Of a stretch of DNA of 64,000 nt, positions 7,689 through 16,902 are shown piece by piece. The stretch lies in contig CAVVAJ010000009.1 of the NCBI GenBank assembly GCA_963746255.1, positions 806,001-870,000 on the forward strand, read 5' to 3'. Within the stretch, counting starts at the first letter, position 1. Every line of letters starts with the position of its first letter. Under the pieces are notes generated by a model. It did no database searches. It saw nothing but the letters and a program-made list of their open reading frames with translations, and was not told the DNA's origin. The position numbers and the translations under genes are program-made. This DNA is from DAOVXM01 sp963746255. GTDB taxonomy: Bacteria; Chloroflexota; Anaerolineae; Anaerolineales; UBA4823.

Positions 7689-9527
7689 TTATTTATTGAT
7701 ATTCCACTTCCAGAACTGCTCACCAGCGATCAGGGAGAACTCACGCTGCAAGTACGGCTTGGTAACGTTGACAACCGTGTAGTGGTAGATCGGTGCGTAA
7801 GCGACTTCCACTGCGGCGAGGATTTCTTCAGCCTGGGCATACAGTTCAGCGCGTTTGGCAGGATCCGTCTCGACTTGGGCAGCCTTGGTGATCTCGTCGA
7901 ATTCGCTGTCCACGATCTCCGAGCAGTTGTCATCCTGACAGCCGCGGCGTAGGTTGTTGTCGCCTTCGGTGGCGTTGAAGACCGCGTGCACCCAGTTGTT
8001 CTCATCAGCATAGTCAGCGCACCAGCCCAGACGCCAGATATGAGGCATATCCTGGATTGGAGTTGTGTTGTTGACCGTGGTCAGATAAACTGCCCACTCC
8101 TGGTTCTCGACATTGACAGTCACGCCCAAGGTGTCGGCCCACATCTGCTGGATAGCAGCTGCGATGCGAGCGTGACCTTCGCTGGTGTTGTGCATCAGGG
8201 TGACGCCCAAAGCGTTGAAGTCATCGACCGTCATGCCCATCTCATCTAAGTACTCTTGCAGGGAGGCTTTGGCGGCTTCTGCATCCGAGGGCAAGCCCAA
8301 CGTTCCGGGTTCAGGTGCACCGAAGATACCGGGAGGCGCAAAGGTCGTCGCCGGGATCTGGCCGCCCTTGGTGACATTGTCGATCAGGCTCTGGCGGTCG
8401 ATCGCCTGTGTGAAGGCCTTGCGGACGCGCACATCATCAAACGGCGGTTTGTTGTTAGTGAAGCCGTAGTAGTAGGTGCAGGCATCGGGGGCATTGTAAA
8501 ACTCAGCGCTCAGCACGGGATCAGCCTTGACGCGGTCGATCTCGGGCAGCGGTACGGCAGTGGTGTCCAGCTCGCCGTTCTCATACAGCGCGAAGGCTGT
8601 AGAAGCCTCGACAATCATCACACCACGAATGCGCTCGATATTACCCACATCGAGGACACCCTCGGGGAAGAGCGTGTTCTTGACCATGTTGAGCTCGCCA
8701 CCGTGGATCCATTCTTCCATCGTGTATGGGCCATTGGTGACGATCAGACCGGCTTCAGTCCACTTGACACCCCATTCGTCAATCGCCCATTGTGGTTGGG
8801 GTTTGAGCACCCACATGCTGGCGATGGAGGGGAAGAAGGGTGCTGGGCTAGCCAGCGTATACTGCACGGTGTTGTCATCTAAAGCCACCACACCGAGATC
8901 ATCCAGTGTGTAGCCTTCCTCGCCCGTATTGATCTCATAGGCATTCTTGATGATACCGTAGAGCACATAGGCGTAGTCTGATGCAGTTTCAGGGTTAACT
9001 GTCCGTTGGGCACCGTAAACAACATCATTGGCGTTGACGAAGCGGGGATTGCCCTCCTCATCGACTTCCTGGGTCACCTCACCGGTGACCGGATCGTACT
9101 TCACCCAGGGGATGTCATCCCGTAGCATGAAGGTGTAAGTCTGGTTCCCATCGGCATCTTCACCGACTTCCCATTCGGTGGCCAGGTAGGGTTCCACATC
9201 CCCAGCTTCGGTCAGGACAGTCAGCCCGACGAAAAAGTTTTCAGTACCATCGACTGAAGTCGTATCAGAGGTCAGCGCCGGATCCATGGTGGGGGGCTCG
9301 GTGCCCCAGTTCCACTCCAAGGTAACCGGTTCTGCTACCTCGGCTTCTGGCTCGGGGGTCACTACGACCTCAACGATCTGGGTCTCGATGACCGTCTCGC
9401 CTTCTTTCTCGACGACCTGAGTCACCACGACGGTCTTAATGACCTCTTCTACTGCCGGCTGGCAGGCCGACAGAACCATGCTGGCGATAACCAGCAATCC
9501 AAAAATAATGGTGATGCTTTTCTTCAT
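7689..9527 (-). CDS. Oligopeptide ABC transporter substrate-binding lipoprotein (SBP family 5)
   Basis: A 612-residue binding protein. The signal peptide ends in a lipobox (VLSAC, Cys 22), followed by a Val/Thr/Glu-rich linker and then the family 5 domain (EWNWGTEPPTMDPALTSDT, GLTVLTEAGDVEPYLATEW, TYTFMLRDDIPW, VRKAFTQAIDRQSLID). The start has GGAGGAG eight bases upstream. It delivers peptides to the permeases encoded next in the operon. Hairpins flank the gene (9559-9579 upstream, 7551-7583 downstream), a layout that commonly lets binding proteins be made in excess of the membrane components. Substrate specificity cannot be deduced. Confidence 0.94.
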   Translation of the reverse strand: MKKSITIIFGLLVIASMVLSACQPAVEEVIKTVVVTQVVEKEGETVIETQIVEVVVTPEPEAEVAEPVTLEWNWGTEPPTMDPALTSDTTSVDGTENFFVGLTVLTEAGDVEPYLATEWEVGEDADGNQTYTFMLRDDIPWVKYDPVTGEVTQEVDEEGNPRFVNANDVVYGAQRTVNPETASDYAYVLYGIIKNAYEINTGEEGYTLDDLGVVALDDNTVQYTLASPAPFFPSIASMWVLKPQPQWAIDEWGVKWTEAGLIVTNGPYTMEEWIHGGELNMVKNTLFPEGVLDVGNIERIRGVMIVEASTAFALYENGELDTTAVPLPEIDRVKADPVLSAEFYNAPDACTYYYGFTNNKPPFDDVRVRKAFTQAIDRQSLIDNVTKGGQIPATTFAPPGIFGAPEPGTLGLPSDAEAAKASLQEYLDEMGMTVDDFNALGVTLMHNTSEGHARIAAAIQQMWADTLGVTVNVENQEWAVYLTTVNNTTPIQDMPHIWRLGWCADYADENNWVHAVFNATEGDNNLRRGCQDDNCSEIVDSEFDEITKAAQVETDPAKRAELYAQAEEILAAVEVAYAPIYHYTVVNVTKPYLQREFSLIAGEQFWKWNINK

Positions 9528-9558
9528 GATTTTGCTCCTCCGTGAAGCATATATATTT

Positions 9559-9579
9559 CAAGAAACCGGCGGTTTCTTG
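9559..9579. repeat. Short perfect hairpin upstream of the binding-protein gene
   Basis: CAAGAAACC and GGTTTCTTG form a 9-bp perfect stem with a GGC loop. It sits in the 112-base gap between oppF and the binding-protein gene, 32 bases before the latter's start, in its likely leader. No T-run follows on the minus strand. Confidence 0.5.
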
Positions 9580-9639
9580 TTGACCACAATTTTACTATAT
9601 GTGAACGCGTATTGTGACACCTCCTTTCGTTCCGGTCAA

Positions 9640-10623
9640 TCACACCAAATGGCAAGCCACCCAGTGGTCAGGTACTGCTTCCCGCCACTCGGGGGCTGCT
9701 TCTTGGCAAACCTGCTGGGCAATCGGACAGCGAGGGTGGAAATAGCAGCCAGAAGGTGGATTTGCCGGGCTGGGCACATCGCCCGTTAAGATGATCCTTT
9801 TTCTTTTGCGTTCGGCAACCGGGTCAGGTATCGGTACCGCCGAAAGCAATGCCTGGGTGTAAGGGTGGAGCGGGTTGTTATACAGCTCTTCCCGATCCAC
9901 CAGCTCAGCTATTTTCCCCAGGTACATCACCGCGGTGCGGTCAGAGATATGCCGCACCATACTCAGGTCATGGGCGATAAAGAGATAAGTCAGCCCAAAT
10001 TTATCCTGAAGTTCTTCTAGCAAATTGACAACCTGTGCTTGAATAGAGACATCCAGTGCGGAGATCGGTTCGTCACAGACGATAAAATCGGGCTGTAAAG
10101 CAAGCGCGCGCGCCACGCCGATCCGCTGGCGCTGCCCGCCGGAGAACTCATGCGGATAGCGGTTGATGAAATATGGATTTAAGCCCACCAGGCGCAGCAG
10201 CTCCTGTGTTCTTTCACGACGCGCTTTGTGCGAGCGCAAGATGCCATGGACTTCCAAGGGTTCCCCAACGATATCCCCGACGGTCATGCGGGGATTCAGT
10301 GAGGCATACGGGTCTTGGAAGATGATCTGCATATTGCGGCGGAGCTTGCGCAAGCCTTCCCCTTTCAGTTCGGTGAGATCCTCACCTCGGTAATACACTT
10401 TTCCAGAGGTGGCACGCTGCAGCTGGATAATTGTCCTGCCAGTAGTTGATTTCCCACAACCGCTTTCGCCAACCAGTCCTAAAGTTTCACCCTCTTTAAT
10501 CTCAAAACTGACATCATCAACCGCGCGCACTGCGCCAATCTCACGCTGGACGATGATCCCGCGTGTGATCGGAAAATGTTTGACAAGGTTTTCAACCTTA
10601 ACTAATACTCCATTGTCTGTCAT
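9640..10623 (-). CDS. Oligopeptide ABC transporter ATP-binding protein (OppF/DppF type)
   Basis: A 327-residue ATPase. Walker A is GESGCGKSTTGR near residue 55, the Q-loop is IFQDPYASLNPRMTVGDIV, the signature is EFSGGQRQRIGVARAL, Walker B is FIVCDEPISALDV, and the switch His is in FIAHDLSMVRHISDR. The C-terminal oligopeptide-transporter extension contains LSAVPIPDP and Cys-rich GCYFHPRCPIAQQVC, the pattern that binds an iron-sulfur cluster in some DppD/DppF proteins. It overlaps the upstream oppD-type gene by four bases (ATGA), indicating coupled translation. OppD and OppF would form the nucleotide-binding heterodimer for the permeases below. Confidence 0.95.
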   Translation of the reverse strand: MTDNGVLVKVENLVKHFPITRGIIVQREIGAVRAVDDVSFEIKEGETLGLVGESGCGKSTTGRTIIQLQRATSGKVYYRGEDLTELKGEGLRKLRRNMQIIFQDPYASLNPRMTVGDIVGEPLEVHGILRSHKARRERTQELLRLVGLNPYFINRYPHEFSGGQRQRIGVARALALQPDFIVCDEPISALDVSIQAQVVNLLEELQDKFGLTYLFIAHDLSMVRHISDRTAVMYLGKIAELVDREELYNNPLHPYTQALLSAVPIPDPVAERKRKRIILTGDVPSPANPPSGCYFHPRCPIAQQVCQEAAPEWREAVPDHWVACHLV

Positions 10624-11612
10624 CGCAGCTCCCCGGTTCCTAGGTCTATCCAGCAGGCAACTCTATGCTGGTGCTCACGCATCTCCAGCGGTGGGTTCTT
10701 TTCCAAGCATTTTTCCTTTGTAAAATCACAGCGGGCTGCAAAAGGACAGCCCTTGGGTAGGGCAATTAGGTCTGGCGGTAATCCTTCGATCGTCTCCAGT
10801 TTTGTATCCCGGGAACCATCGATCCTCGGTAGCGACCTAAGCAGTGCCGATGTGTATGGATGCATCGAGTTCAGATACAGATCATCAATCAACGCATCTT
10901 CAACAATGTAACCAGCATACATAACGATTACCCGCTCGGCTAAGCCAGCCACAACGCCCAGGTCGTGGGTGATCCAGATCAGGGCTTGTCCAAACTGTTC
11001 GCGCAGCTGTTTGACCAGGTCAACGATCTGCGCCTGGATGGTTACATCCAATGCTGTCGTTGGTTCATCGGCGATCAATAAAGCCGGGTTACAGGAAAGT
11101 GCCATGGCGATCATCACCCGCTGGCGCATTCCGCCGGAAAATTGATGCGGGTAGTCGTTTAGATGCGAGTGGATGTCAGAAATGCCAACCATTTGCAGCA
11201 ATTCGGCGGCGCGTTCTTCAGCCTCCTGGTCGCTTAAACCGAGGTGCAGTTTCAACGGTTCTTTGAGCTGGAAGCCAATCGTCAGCACGGGGTTAAGCGA
11301 TGTCATCGGATCCTGAAAGATCATCGCGATCTGGCTACCGCGCACGTTATGCATTTCCGCATCAGAGAAATCAAGCAGATTGCGGCCAAAGAAGTCGATT
11401 TTGTTGGCATTAACAACCGCGGGAGGCACTGGCAGTAATCTCATGACGGAGAGCATGGACACGCTTTTTCCACAACCGCTTTCTCCAACGACCCCTATTG
11501 ACTCCCCTTCCCCGAGTTGATAGGAGACATGATTGACTGCATGAACAATGCCATCTTGAGTGTGGAACTCAGTGTTCAGGTCTTGTATGTCCAAAATGAC
11601 TTTTTTATCCAA
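10620..11612 (-). CDS. Oligopeptide ABC transporter ATP-binding protein (OppD/DppD type)
   Basis: About 330 residues. Walker A is GESGCGKSVSM, the Q-loop MIFQDPMTSLNPVLT, the signature QFSGGMRQRVMIAMAL, Walker B LLIADEPTTALDV, and the switch His WITHDLGVVAGLAER. The C-terminal Cys motif GCPFAARCDFTKEKC matches the OppD extension. The TTG at 11612 was chosen as start because GGGAGG lies five bases upstream; the TTG at 11639 has no Shine-Dalgarno. It is the first gene of the six-gene Opp operon. The long upstream gap to rsgA should hold the operon promoter. Confidence 0.93.
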   Translation of the reverse strand: MDKKVILDIQDLNTEFHTQDGIVHAVNHVSYQLGEGESIGVVGESGCGKSVSMLSVMRLLPVPPAVVNANKIDFFGRNLLDFSDAEMHNVRGSQIAMIFQDPMTSLNPVLTIGFQLKEPLKLHLGLSDQEAEERAAELLQMVGISDIHSHLNDYPHQFSGGMRQRVMIAMALSCNPALLIADEPTTALDVTIQAQIVDLVKQLREQFGQALIWITHDLGVVAGLAERVIVMYAGYIVEDALIDDLYLNSMHPYTSALLRSLPRIDGSRDTKLETIEGLPPDLIALPKGCPFAARCDFTKEKCLEKNPPLEMREHQHRVACWIDLGTGELR

Positions 11613-12116
11613 AGCATCCTCCCACTGTTGTGGATTCAATGTAGCCGAGAGCTTTATTTTCGATACAGAGTTTTACCAAATTATTCACGAGCAACCATTA
11701 TACTGCATCTAGATAGAGATCCTGAAATGATGTGCCAATATCCGGATGATATGCGCGCTTATTCGGCAAACTGTGTGAATTTCTGTTTGTTCGGTGAATC
11801 AGGGGAATAGCATACCAAGCATACAAAACCAGATATGAGCATGGGGTTTTGTAATCTGCTAGCATATATTGTTTATATACCCCCAAGGCGGGCGTCTTGA
11901 AGGTTTGGCGCGATTTCTCTATCCATGAATGAAATAACGACTCTCTGCGCTGAGTGTGTACGTCTCCTCAATAGTATACGCTAATAGATGACCCGAGGTT
12001 CAAAGCAAAACTTGATTGAATAGATATACATGCTCAGGATAATCGATTATATTTCATGCGTTGAAGAAAAACAGTCTCGAATGTAAGTTTTGTCTACTAT
12101 ATCTGTCATATCTACA
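11613..12116. other. Intergenic between rsgA and the Opp operon
   Basis: About 500 bases with no supported gene. It must contain the promoter for the minus-strand Opp operon and the 3' end of the rsgA transcript. I see no strong hairpin with a T-run and no clear riboswitch-like structure. Confidence 0.4.
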
Positions 12117-13061
12117 CTAAAAATACTCTTCTTCCTGTCCACTGCGCATACGCAAGTACGATTCGTAGCGCGGCCTGCTGATTCTACCAGAATTCACTGC
12201 CGCCTGAACTGCACAGTCAGGTTCGTGTACATGGGTGCAGTCACTAAATTGGCACTCTGCCACCCGCTCTCGTAACTCTGGAAAATAGCCATCCAATTCG
12301 TCCGGTTCCATATCCCAAAGCGCAAGCGCTTTCAGACCGGGCGTATCGGCAATATACCCACCGCCTTCCAATGGGTACATATCTTTTGAGACCGTGGTGT
12401 GACGTCCTTTACTGGTCGCTTGGCTCACGGCGCGGTTTGCCAAATCTAAACCTGGCATCATGGTGTTGAGCAGACTCGACTTTCCAACGCCGGAAGGTCC
12501 AGAAAACATAGATATCTTGCCTACCAGGTGGTCTTTAAGCTCAACCAAGCCTTTGCCGCTCACAATGGAAGTGTACACAACCGGATAGCCAATCTCGGAG
12601 TATACGCCAAACAGCTCGCCTGGGCGTGATTTGCTGACCAGATCTGTTTTATTCGCGACAATCAGCGCGGGTACACCCTGTTTCTCGGCGATAACCAAAT
12701 ACCGGTCTAACATTCCGAAACGAGGGGCTGGGTCGCAGCAGGCAAAGACAAATACCGCCTGATCCGGATTTGCAATGATGATCTGCTGGTACTCACCGCT
12801 CGGCAGTGGTGCCATGCGCGAGAGCATACGCTTACGCGGTTCAATTTCGTCGATCACGCCGCGTTCTACTCCAATTGGTGTGATCCGCACCCAGTCCCCA
12901 AGGCCTACAATATCCCCTTTACGGCGGCCTTTTTTTAAGCGCCCACGCAATTGGCAAACCCACTGTCCACCATCATTCTGGACAGTGTATAACCCTGATT
13001 GCGAACGAATTACTAAACCGCGTGTGCTTGTTGGCGACACAATATCCGTATATACATACAA
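12117..13061 (-). CDS. rsgA: Ribosome small subunit-dependent GTPase A
   Basis: A 314-residue circularly permuted GTPase that acts late in 30S subunit maturation. An OB-fold occupies about residues 12-75. The GTPase motifs appear in permuted order: G4 NKTD at 137-140, G1 GPSGVGKSS at 188-196 and G3 DTPG at 239-242. The C-terminal zinc site uses Cys270, Cys275, His277 and Cys283 (CQFSDCTHVHEPDC). Length is normal. The start is a TTG without a clear Shine-Dalgarno. A CTAG-bounded element ends only 12 bases upstream, between this gene and the penicillin-binding protein gene, so the natural leader may have been altered by insertion. Confidence 0.95.
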   Translation of the reverse strand: MYVYTDIVSPTSTRGLVIRSQSGLYTVQNDGGQWVCQLRGRLKKGRRKGDIVGLGDWVRITPIGVERGVIDEIEPRKRMLSRMAPLPSGEYQQIIIANPDQAVFVFACCDPAPRFGMLDRYLVIAEKQGVPALIVANKTDLVSKSRPGELFGVYSEIGYPVVYTSIVSGKGLVELKDHLVGKISMFSGPSGVGKSSLLNTMMPGLDLANRAVSQATSKGRHTTVSKDMYPLEGGGYIADTPGLKALALWDMEPDELDGYFPELRERVAECQFSDCTHVHEPDCAVQAAVNSGRISRPRYESYLRMRSGQEEEYF

Positions 13062-13073
13062 ATAATCAATGAT

Positions 13074-13195
13074 CTAGTGTTCCGTCAAATTTGATCGCTT
13101 CGTGAGAATAGAGTGTAGCCGGAACACTTTATGCTTTGTCAAGGGCGTATTTACTCGGACATCGGATGAAACTTTCATCCTCGTCAAAGCACTAG
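13074..13195 (-). repeat. CTAG-bounded double-hairpin dispersed element, copy B
   Basis: A 122-bp relative of the unit at 3384-3504 in opposite orientation. On the minus strand it begins CTAGTGCTTTGACGAGG, continues through GGATGAAAGTTTCAT and CCTTGACAAAGC, and ends TTTGACGGAACACTAG. Both ends carry CTAG, as in copy A. It lies in the gap between the penicillin-binding protein stop (13255) and the rsgA start (13061). Confidence 0.75.
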
Positions 13196-13254
13196 TGAAT
13201 ATGAATGATCAGAACTTGCTGAGTGAACCCACCTCTGATCCAAATCTTCTATTG

Positions 13255-15477
13255 CTACTCAGTACCCTCTTCAAACTCGGGGGTTGGCGTCCGTGTGACA
13301 TAAAATCCAGATTCCCATGGATAAAGCTTTGCAGGACGGTCGTAGAAATACAGCTCGACCAGACGGCGGAAAACCGGAGCTGCGAAGTCTGATCCTTCAC
13401 CCGCATTTTCCATAACAACTACCACTGCGATATCAGGTTTGTTTTCTCGTTCAGCAAAAGTATAACCTGTAAACCAAGCATGCGGGTCTCCAAATCCAGA
13501 TTGTGCTGTCCCGGTTTTGCCCGCCACAGGGATATCTAAACCGGTAAAGCGGTGCCACGCGGTGCCATATGGGTCCGAGCTCGCCACTACGCCGCGCATC
13601 GCATCCTGAATCACCTCCAGGTTTTCCGGGCTCACCGGCAGTTCCCCAACAACTTCCGGCTCAAAACCTGCAATCTCTTCGCCATCCGGGGATAGGATCG
13701 ATTCGACAACCTGGGGGCGATACAACGTACCACCATTGCCCAACGCCGCAGTAAATACCGCCACCTGCAGCGGTGTAACTAAAGTGTCACCCTGCCCGAT
13801 GGCAAGGTTTGTCGCATCAACTTGGCTTGCTGGTTCAGGAATATTTCCGCCAGCTTCATTCACATATTCAATGCCAGTTTCTGCCCCCAATCCGAAACCT
13901 TTAGCCATATCGGCGACAGCTGATGTTAACCCTTCATTGAATAAGGTCAGACCGATATGCCAGAAATATGGGTTGCACGAGCGGATCAAACCCTCCGGCA
14001 GTGTCAGCAAACCGCTCGGTATGGTTTTCCCATCCTCTTGGTAGTGGTCGTATGTCCAATCGTGAAGCGTAACCCCGTCTAATTCATCGAAGAAATAGCC
14101 ACATTGGTATGTTGATTGGGGAGTAAACCGTCCGCTCTCAAGTCCAGCCGCCATGGTAATAATCTTAAATACCGATCCTAAAGGGTACTGCCCTTGTGTG
14201 GCACGGTTCAGCAGGGGCTGGTATGGGTTTTCTGAGATATCCGTGAGCAATGAGTAGTAGTTATAATTGGTCGGTTCAAATGCGTTCGGATCAAATCCAG
14301 GTGAAGAGACGATTGCCAGCACCCGCCCTGTATCGCGTTCCAATACGATTGCAGCGCCGCTATAGCCTTCCATCGCTTTTTGCGCAGCCAGCTGAAAATC
14401 TTTATTAAGAGTAGTATAGACAGCCTGGGCGGGTTCCGCCTGCGTTTCTGCCAGCTTTGTGACAAGTTCCCCTTGCGGGTTGAATAGATATAAAGCGCCG
14501 CCGCGTTTCCCAGATAGGTATCCTTCACCATAGTATTCAATCCCAGCCTGCCCCACCCGCTCATCAATCCGGTAGCCCTGGCGCAGGTATTCCTCTTCTT
14601 CGCCAGCCTGGATTTGGCTGACATAGCCCACAATGTGGGGAGCGATCCCGCCCTCAAAGTAATAGCGCGATTTATAGGGATTCAGCACCAAACCGCTGAA
14701 GCCTGATAGATCACCAAAGCGGCGCTGGATTTCGTCAGCCGGCACTTCACCTAATGGCAAGTACCAGTCTGCACCGATGGGAAAGTTTTCATATTTCGCC
14801 AGGATCGCTTCAGAGGAGAGACCAGTTAAACTAGTAAGCACTGTGAACAGATCTTCTTCCTGTCCCGGGTCAATGACTGCTGGCCGTAAACCGATCGCGG
14901 TCGCGTCAGCTTGGGCAACCAAGGCATGGCCTTCACGATCATAGATATTTGCGCGCGAGGGGATATACCGCTCCATGCCTAGGTAGTTGCCTCCAGCAAG
15001 TTCAGGCAGCACAAGGGCGTCATCCCACTGAACACGCCATTCGCCATCTTCGAGGGTTAAATTCATCAGCGTGTCGCGCTGCAGTTCTCCAACCAGCACG
15101 CTATCTAAGAGCATCCGGAAGCTAACCTGAGCACTAGTTGGATCGAGCACTAAAGAGGAGAGGATCTCATAATTGATGTCCGATAATGCGGCTTCGCTGG
15201 CGATGCCGCGGTAGAACTGTTCAAAATCCTCAACCAGGATCGCATCCTGGCTGATGGAGGTCAGCATATCATACATCAGCTGGTAATTTTCAGCCTGCCA
15301 GGCGTCCAGGTAATCTTCGGCAGCGGGGCCAGGGTCGGGAACGCTGGTCGTATTGATCCCAGGTTGGCTCAATGTCGCGGTTGGCTGTGGCGTCAGTGTA
15401 GCAGTGGAATCTGGTGACTGGCTGCAGCTAGATAACAATACAATCAAGAGCAAGAAAAACCACACTCGCATTTTCAT
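13255..15477 (-). CDS. Class B penicillin-binding protein (lipoprotein transpeptidase with MecA-type N-terminal domain)
   Basis: A 740-residue peptidoglycan DD-transpeptidase starting at the ATG at 15477. A short signal peptide ends in a lipobox (VLLSSC, Cys 18), then a Thr/Pro linker, so it is lipid-anchored rather than held by an uncleaved helix. About residues 48-155 resemble the NTF2-like MecA N-terminal domain, followed by the dimerisation domain (ANIYDREGHALVAQ). Transpeptidase motifs are SVFK (catalytic Ser about 435), SCN (about 500) and KTG (about 654). It lies seven bases after maf and upstream of rsgA, a growth-linked grouping. Whether it serves elongation or division cannot be told. 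Confidence 0.93.
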   Translation of the reverse strand: MKMRVWFFLLLIVLLSSCSQSPDSTATLTPQPTATLSQPGINTTSVPDPGPAAEDYLDAWQAENYQLMYDMLTSISQDAILVEDFEQFYRGIASEAALSDINYEILSSLVLDPTSAQVSFRMLLDSVLVGELQRDTLMNLTLEDGEWRVQWDDALVLPELAGGNYLGMERYIPSRANIYDREGHALVAQADATAIGLRPAVIDPGQEEDLFTVLTSLTGLSSEAILAKYENFPIGADWYLPLGEVPADEIQRRFGDLSGFSGLVLNPYKSRYYFEGGIAPHIVGYVSQIQAGEEEEYLRQGYRIDERVGQAGIEYYGEGYLSGKRGGALYLFNPQGELVTKLAETQAEPAQAVYTTLNKDFQLAAQKAMEGYSGAAIVLERDTGRVLAIVSSPGFDPNAFEPTNYNYYSLLTDISENPYQPLLNRATQGQYPLGSVFKIITMAAGLESGRFTPQSTYQCGYFFDELDGVTLHDWTYDHYQEDGKTIPSGLLTLPEGLIRSCNPYFWHIGLTLFNEGLTSAVADMAKGFGLGAETGIEYVNEAGGNIPEPASQVDATNLAIGQGDTLVTPLQVAVFTAALGNGGTLYRPQVVESILSPDGEEIAGFEPEVVGELPVSPENLEVIQDAMRGVVASSDPYGTAWHRFTGLDIPVAGKTGTAQSGFGDPHAWFTGYTFAERENKPDIAVVVVMENAGEGSDFAAPVFRRLVELYFYDRPAKLYPWESGFYVTRTPTPEFEEGTE

Positions 15478-15484
15478 TAGTAGT

Positions 15485-16135
15485 TCAATACGCTCCACGC
15501 AATACATCGGCGAAGATCGGACACTCATACCCTAGCTTTGTTTGACAGGCTTGTGGGATATCTGTCGTCGAATGAACGGCAATTTTAGCCAATCCTCGCA
15601 CCAAATGACACAATGGCAGTCCCATCACGTTAGCGAAACATCCACTAAGAGCGGTAACGGGGTTGAAACCGGCGTGCTGGATTGCATAAGCGCCGGCTTT
15701 ATCCAATGGATCTCCAGTGGCAATATATCCCAAAAGCTCCTCATCTAAATACGGGCGCATCGGTACAGCTGTTTCGCATAATTCACAAAGTATTTCATTA
15801 CCGCTGATAATTTCTACAGCTACCGCAGTAAAGACCTGATGCGTGCGTCCGCGCAATCGGCGCAGCATTTGTTCAGCCTCACGGTTGTCAGCGGGCTTTC
15901 CGAGTATGCTGTCACCATCCGCAACGGTTGTATCCGCTGCAATAACGATATCTCCTGCTGAAGAGATGTCAGCCGTGCGATGTGCTTTACGCATAGCTAA
16001 ACGTTCGACATATTCTCTTGGATGTTCACCCAACAATGGTGACTCATCGATATCGACGGGATTAACCGTGAAAGCCCAATCCCCCAACGCCAGCAGCTCT
16101 TTACGCCGGGGTGAATTCGAAGCCAATACTAACAT
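15485..16135 (-). CDS. maf: Maf family nucleoside triphosphate pyrophosphatase
   Basis: A 216-residue house-cleaning pyrophosphatase that hydrolyses non-canonical NTPs to NMP and pyrophosphate. Visible signatures are LVLASNSPRRKELL at the N-terminus, VDIDESPLLGEHP, AADTTV with the catalytic Asp, LGKPADNREAEQML and LRGRTHQVFTAVAV. The C-terminus has about 25 residues beyond the usual family end. The gene is followed after seven bases by the penicillin-binding protein gene, so the two are probably co-transcribed. Confidence 0.94.
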   Translation of the reverse strand: MLVLASNSPRRKELLALGDWAFTVNPVDIDESPLLGEHPREYVERLAMRKAHRTADISSAGDIVIAADTTVADGDSILGKPADNREAEQMLRRLRGRTHQVFTAVAVEIISGNEILCELCETAVPMRPYLDEELLGYIATGDPLDKAGAYAIQHAGFNPVTALSGCFANVMGLPLCHLVRGLAKIAVHSTTDIPQACQTKLGYECPIFADVLRGAY

Positions 16136-16265
16136 CAGGCGCTGATTCTAACATAATCTACTTTGCAATCTCATTAAAGGCAATGTAGAATAGCTAAAGT
16201 GCAATTCTCAGACAGAGAACCAGGACAGCACCTCGATAAAACAATTAGAACAGATAGGAGTCTGC

Positions 16266-16841
16266 ATGCAGGAACTCAAAAACCGGATCCTCAAAGAGGG
16301 AAAATACCTTGGTGGCGGAATCCTAAAAGTGGATGGCTTTATCAACCACCAGGTAGATCCATCGTTAATGGACGCCTGCGGGCGAGAATTTGCGCAGATA
16401 TTTAAAGATGTCGGTGCCACCAAAGTGCTGACGGCAGAAATATCCGGTATTGCACCTGCCGTTACAACCGCATTGCATTTAGGTATACCAGTCGTTTATG
16501 CTCGAAAGCATAAACCAATCACCATGCCCGACCAGGTTTTCCTCACCTTGACCCCCTCCCACACCAAAGGCCGCACCGTAGAACTGATCATTTCGCCGGA
16601 GTATTTAGCGGGTGGAGAAAAGGTATTAATTATCGATGACTTCCTGGCAAGCGGCGCAACCATATTAGGACTTGTCCGTCTGGCACAGTCTGCTGGTGCA
16701 CATGTTGTTGGGATTGGTGCTTTAATCGAAAAGGTGTTTGAAGGCGGTCGCGGCGCACTTGCCCATCTTGGTGTGCCAATCAAAGCCTTGGCATGCATCA
16801 AAGCCATGGAAGGTGATATGATCACCTTTGAGGACGAATAG
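16266..16841 (+). CDS. xpt: Xanthine phosphoribosyltransferase
   Basis: A 191-residue PRPP-dependent enzyme converting xanthine (and usually guanine) to XMP/GMP in purine salvage. It begins MQELKNRILKEG followed by VDGFINHQVDP, and has the PRPP loop VLIIDDFLASGAT at about residues 120-132. AGGAGT precedes the ATG at good spacing. It lies 61 bases upstream of guaA, giving a purine salvage/GMP pair. The 120-base leader was inspected for a purine riboswitch and no convincing core was found. Confidence 0.94.
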   Translation: MQELKNRILKEGKYLGGGILKVDGFINHQVDPSLMDACGREFAQIFKDVGATKVLTAEISGIAPAVTTALHLGIPVVYARKHKPITMPDQVFLTLTPSHTKGRTVELIISPEYLAGGEKVLIIDDFLASGATILGLVRLAQSAGAHVVGIGALIEKVFEGGRGALAHLGVPIKALACIKAMEGDMITFEDE

Positions 16842-16902
16842 CTAGCTCGATAATCCACTCAACTAAATACCAGTGCATAAATCCGCTACCAACTTTATCT
16901 GA

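Noticed and set aside
7614..9061. Several long plus-strand reading frames opposite the binding-protein gene
   Set aside because: They are antisense shadows of a high-GC3 gene with clear family motifs; none has a Shine-Dalgarno or recognisable domain.
16142..16265. Possible purine riboswitch before xpt
   Set aside because: The leader has no three-way-junction core or paired loops in the expected order; only a normal Shine-Dalgarno is evident.
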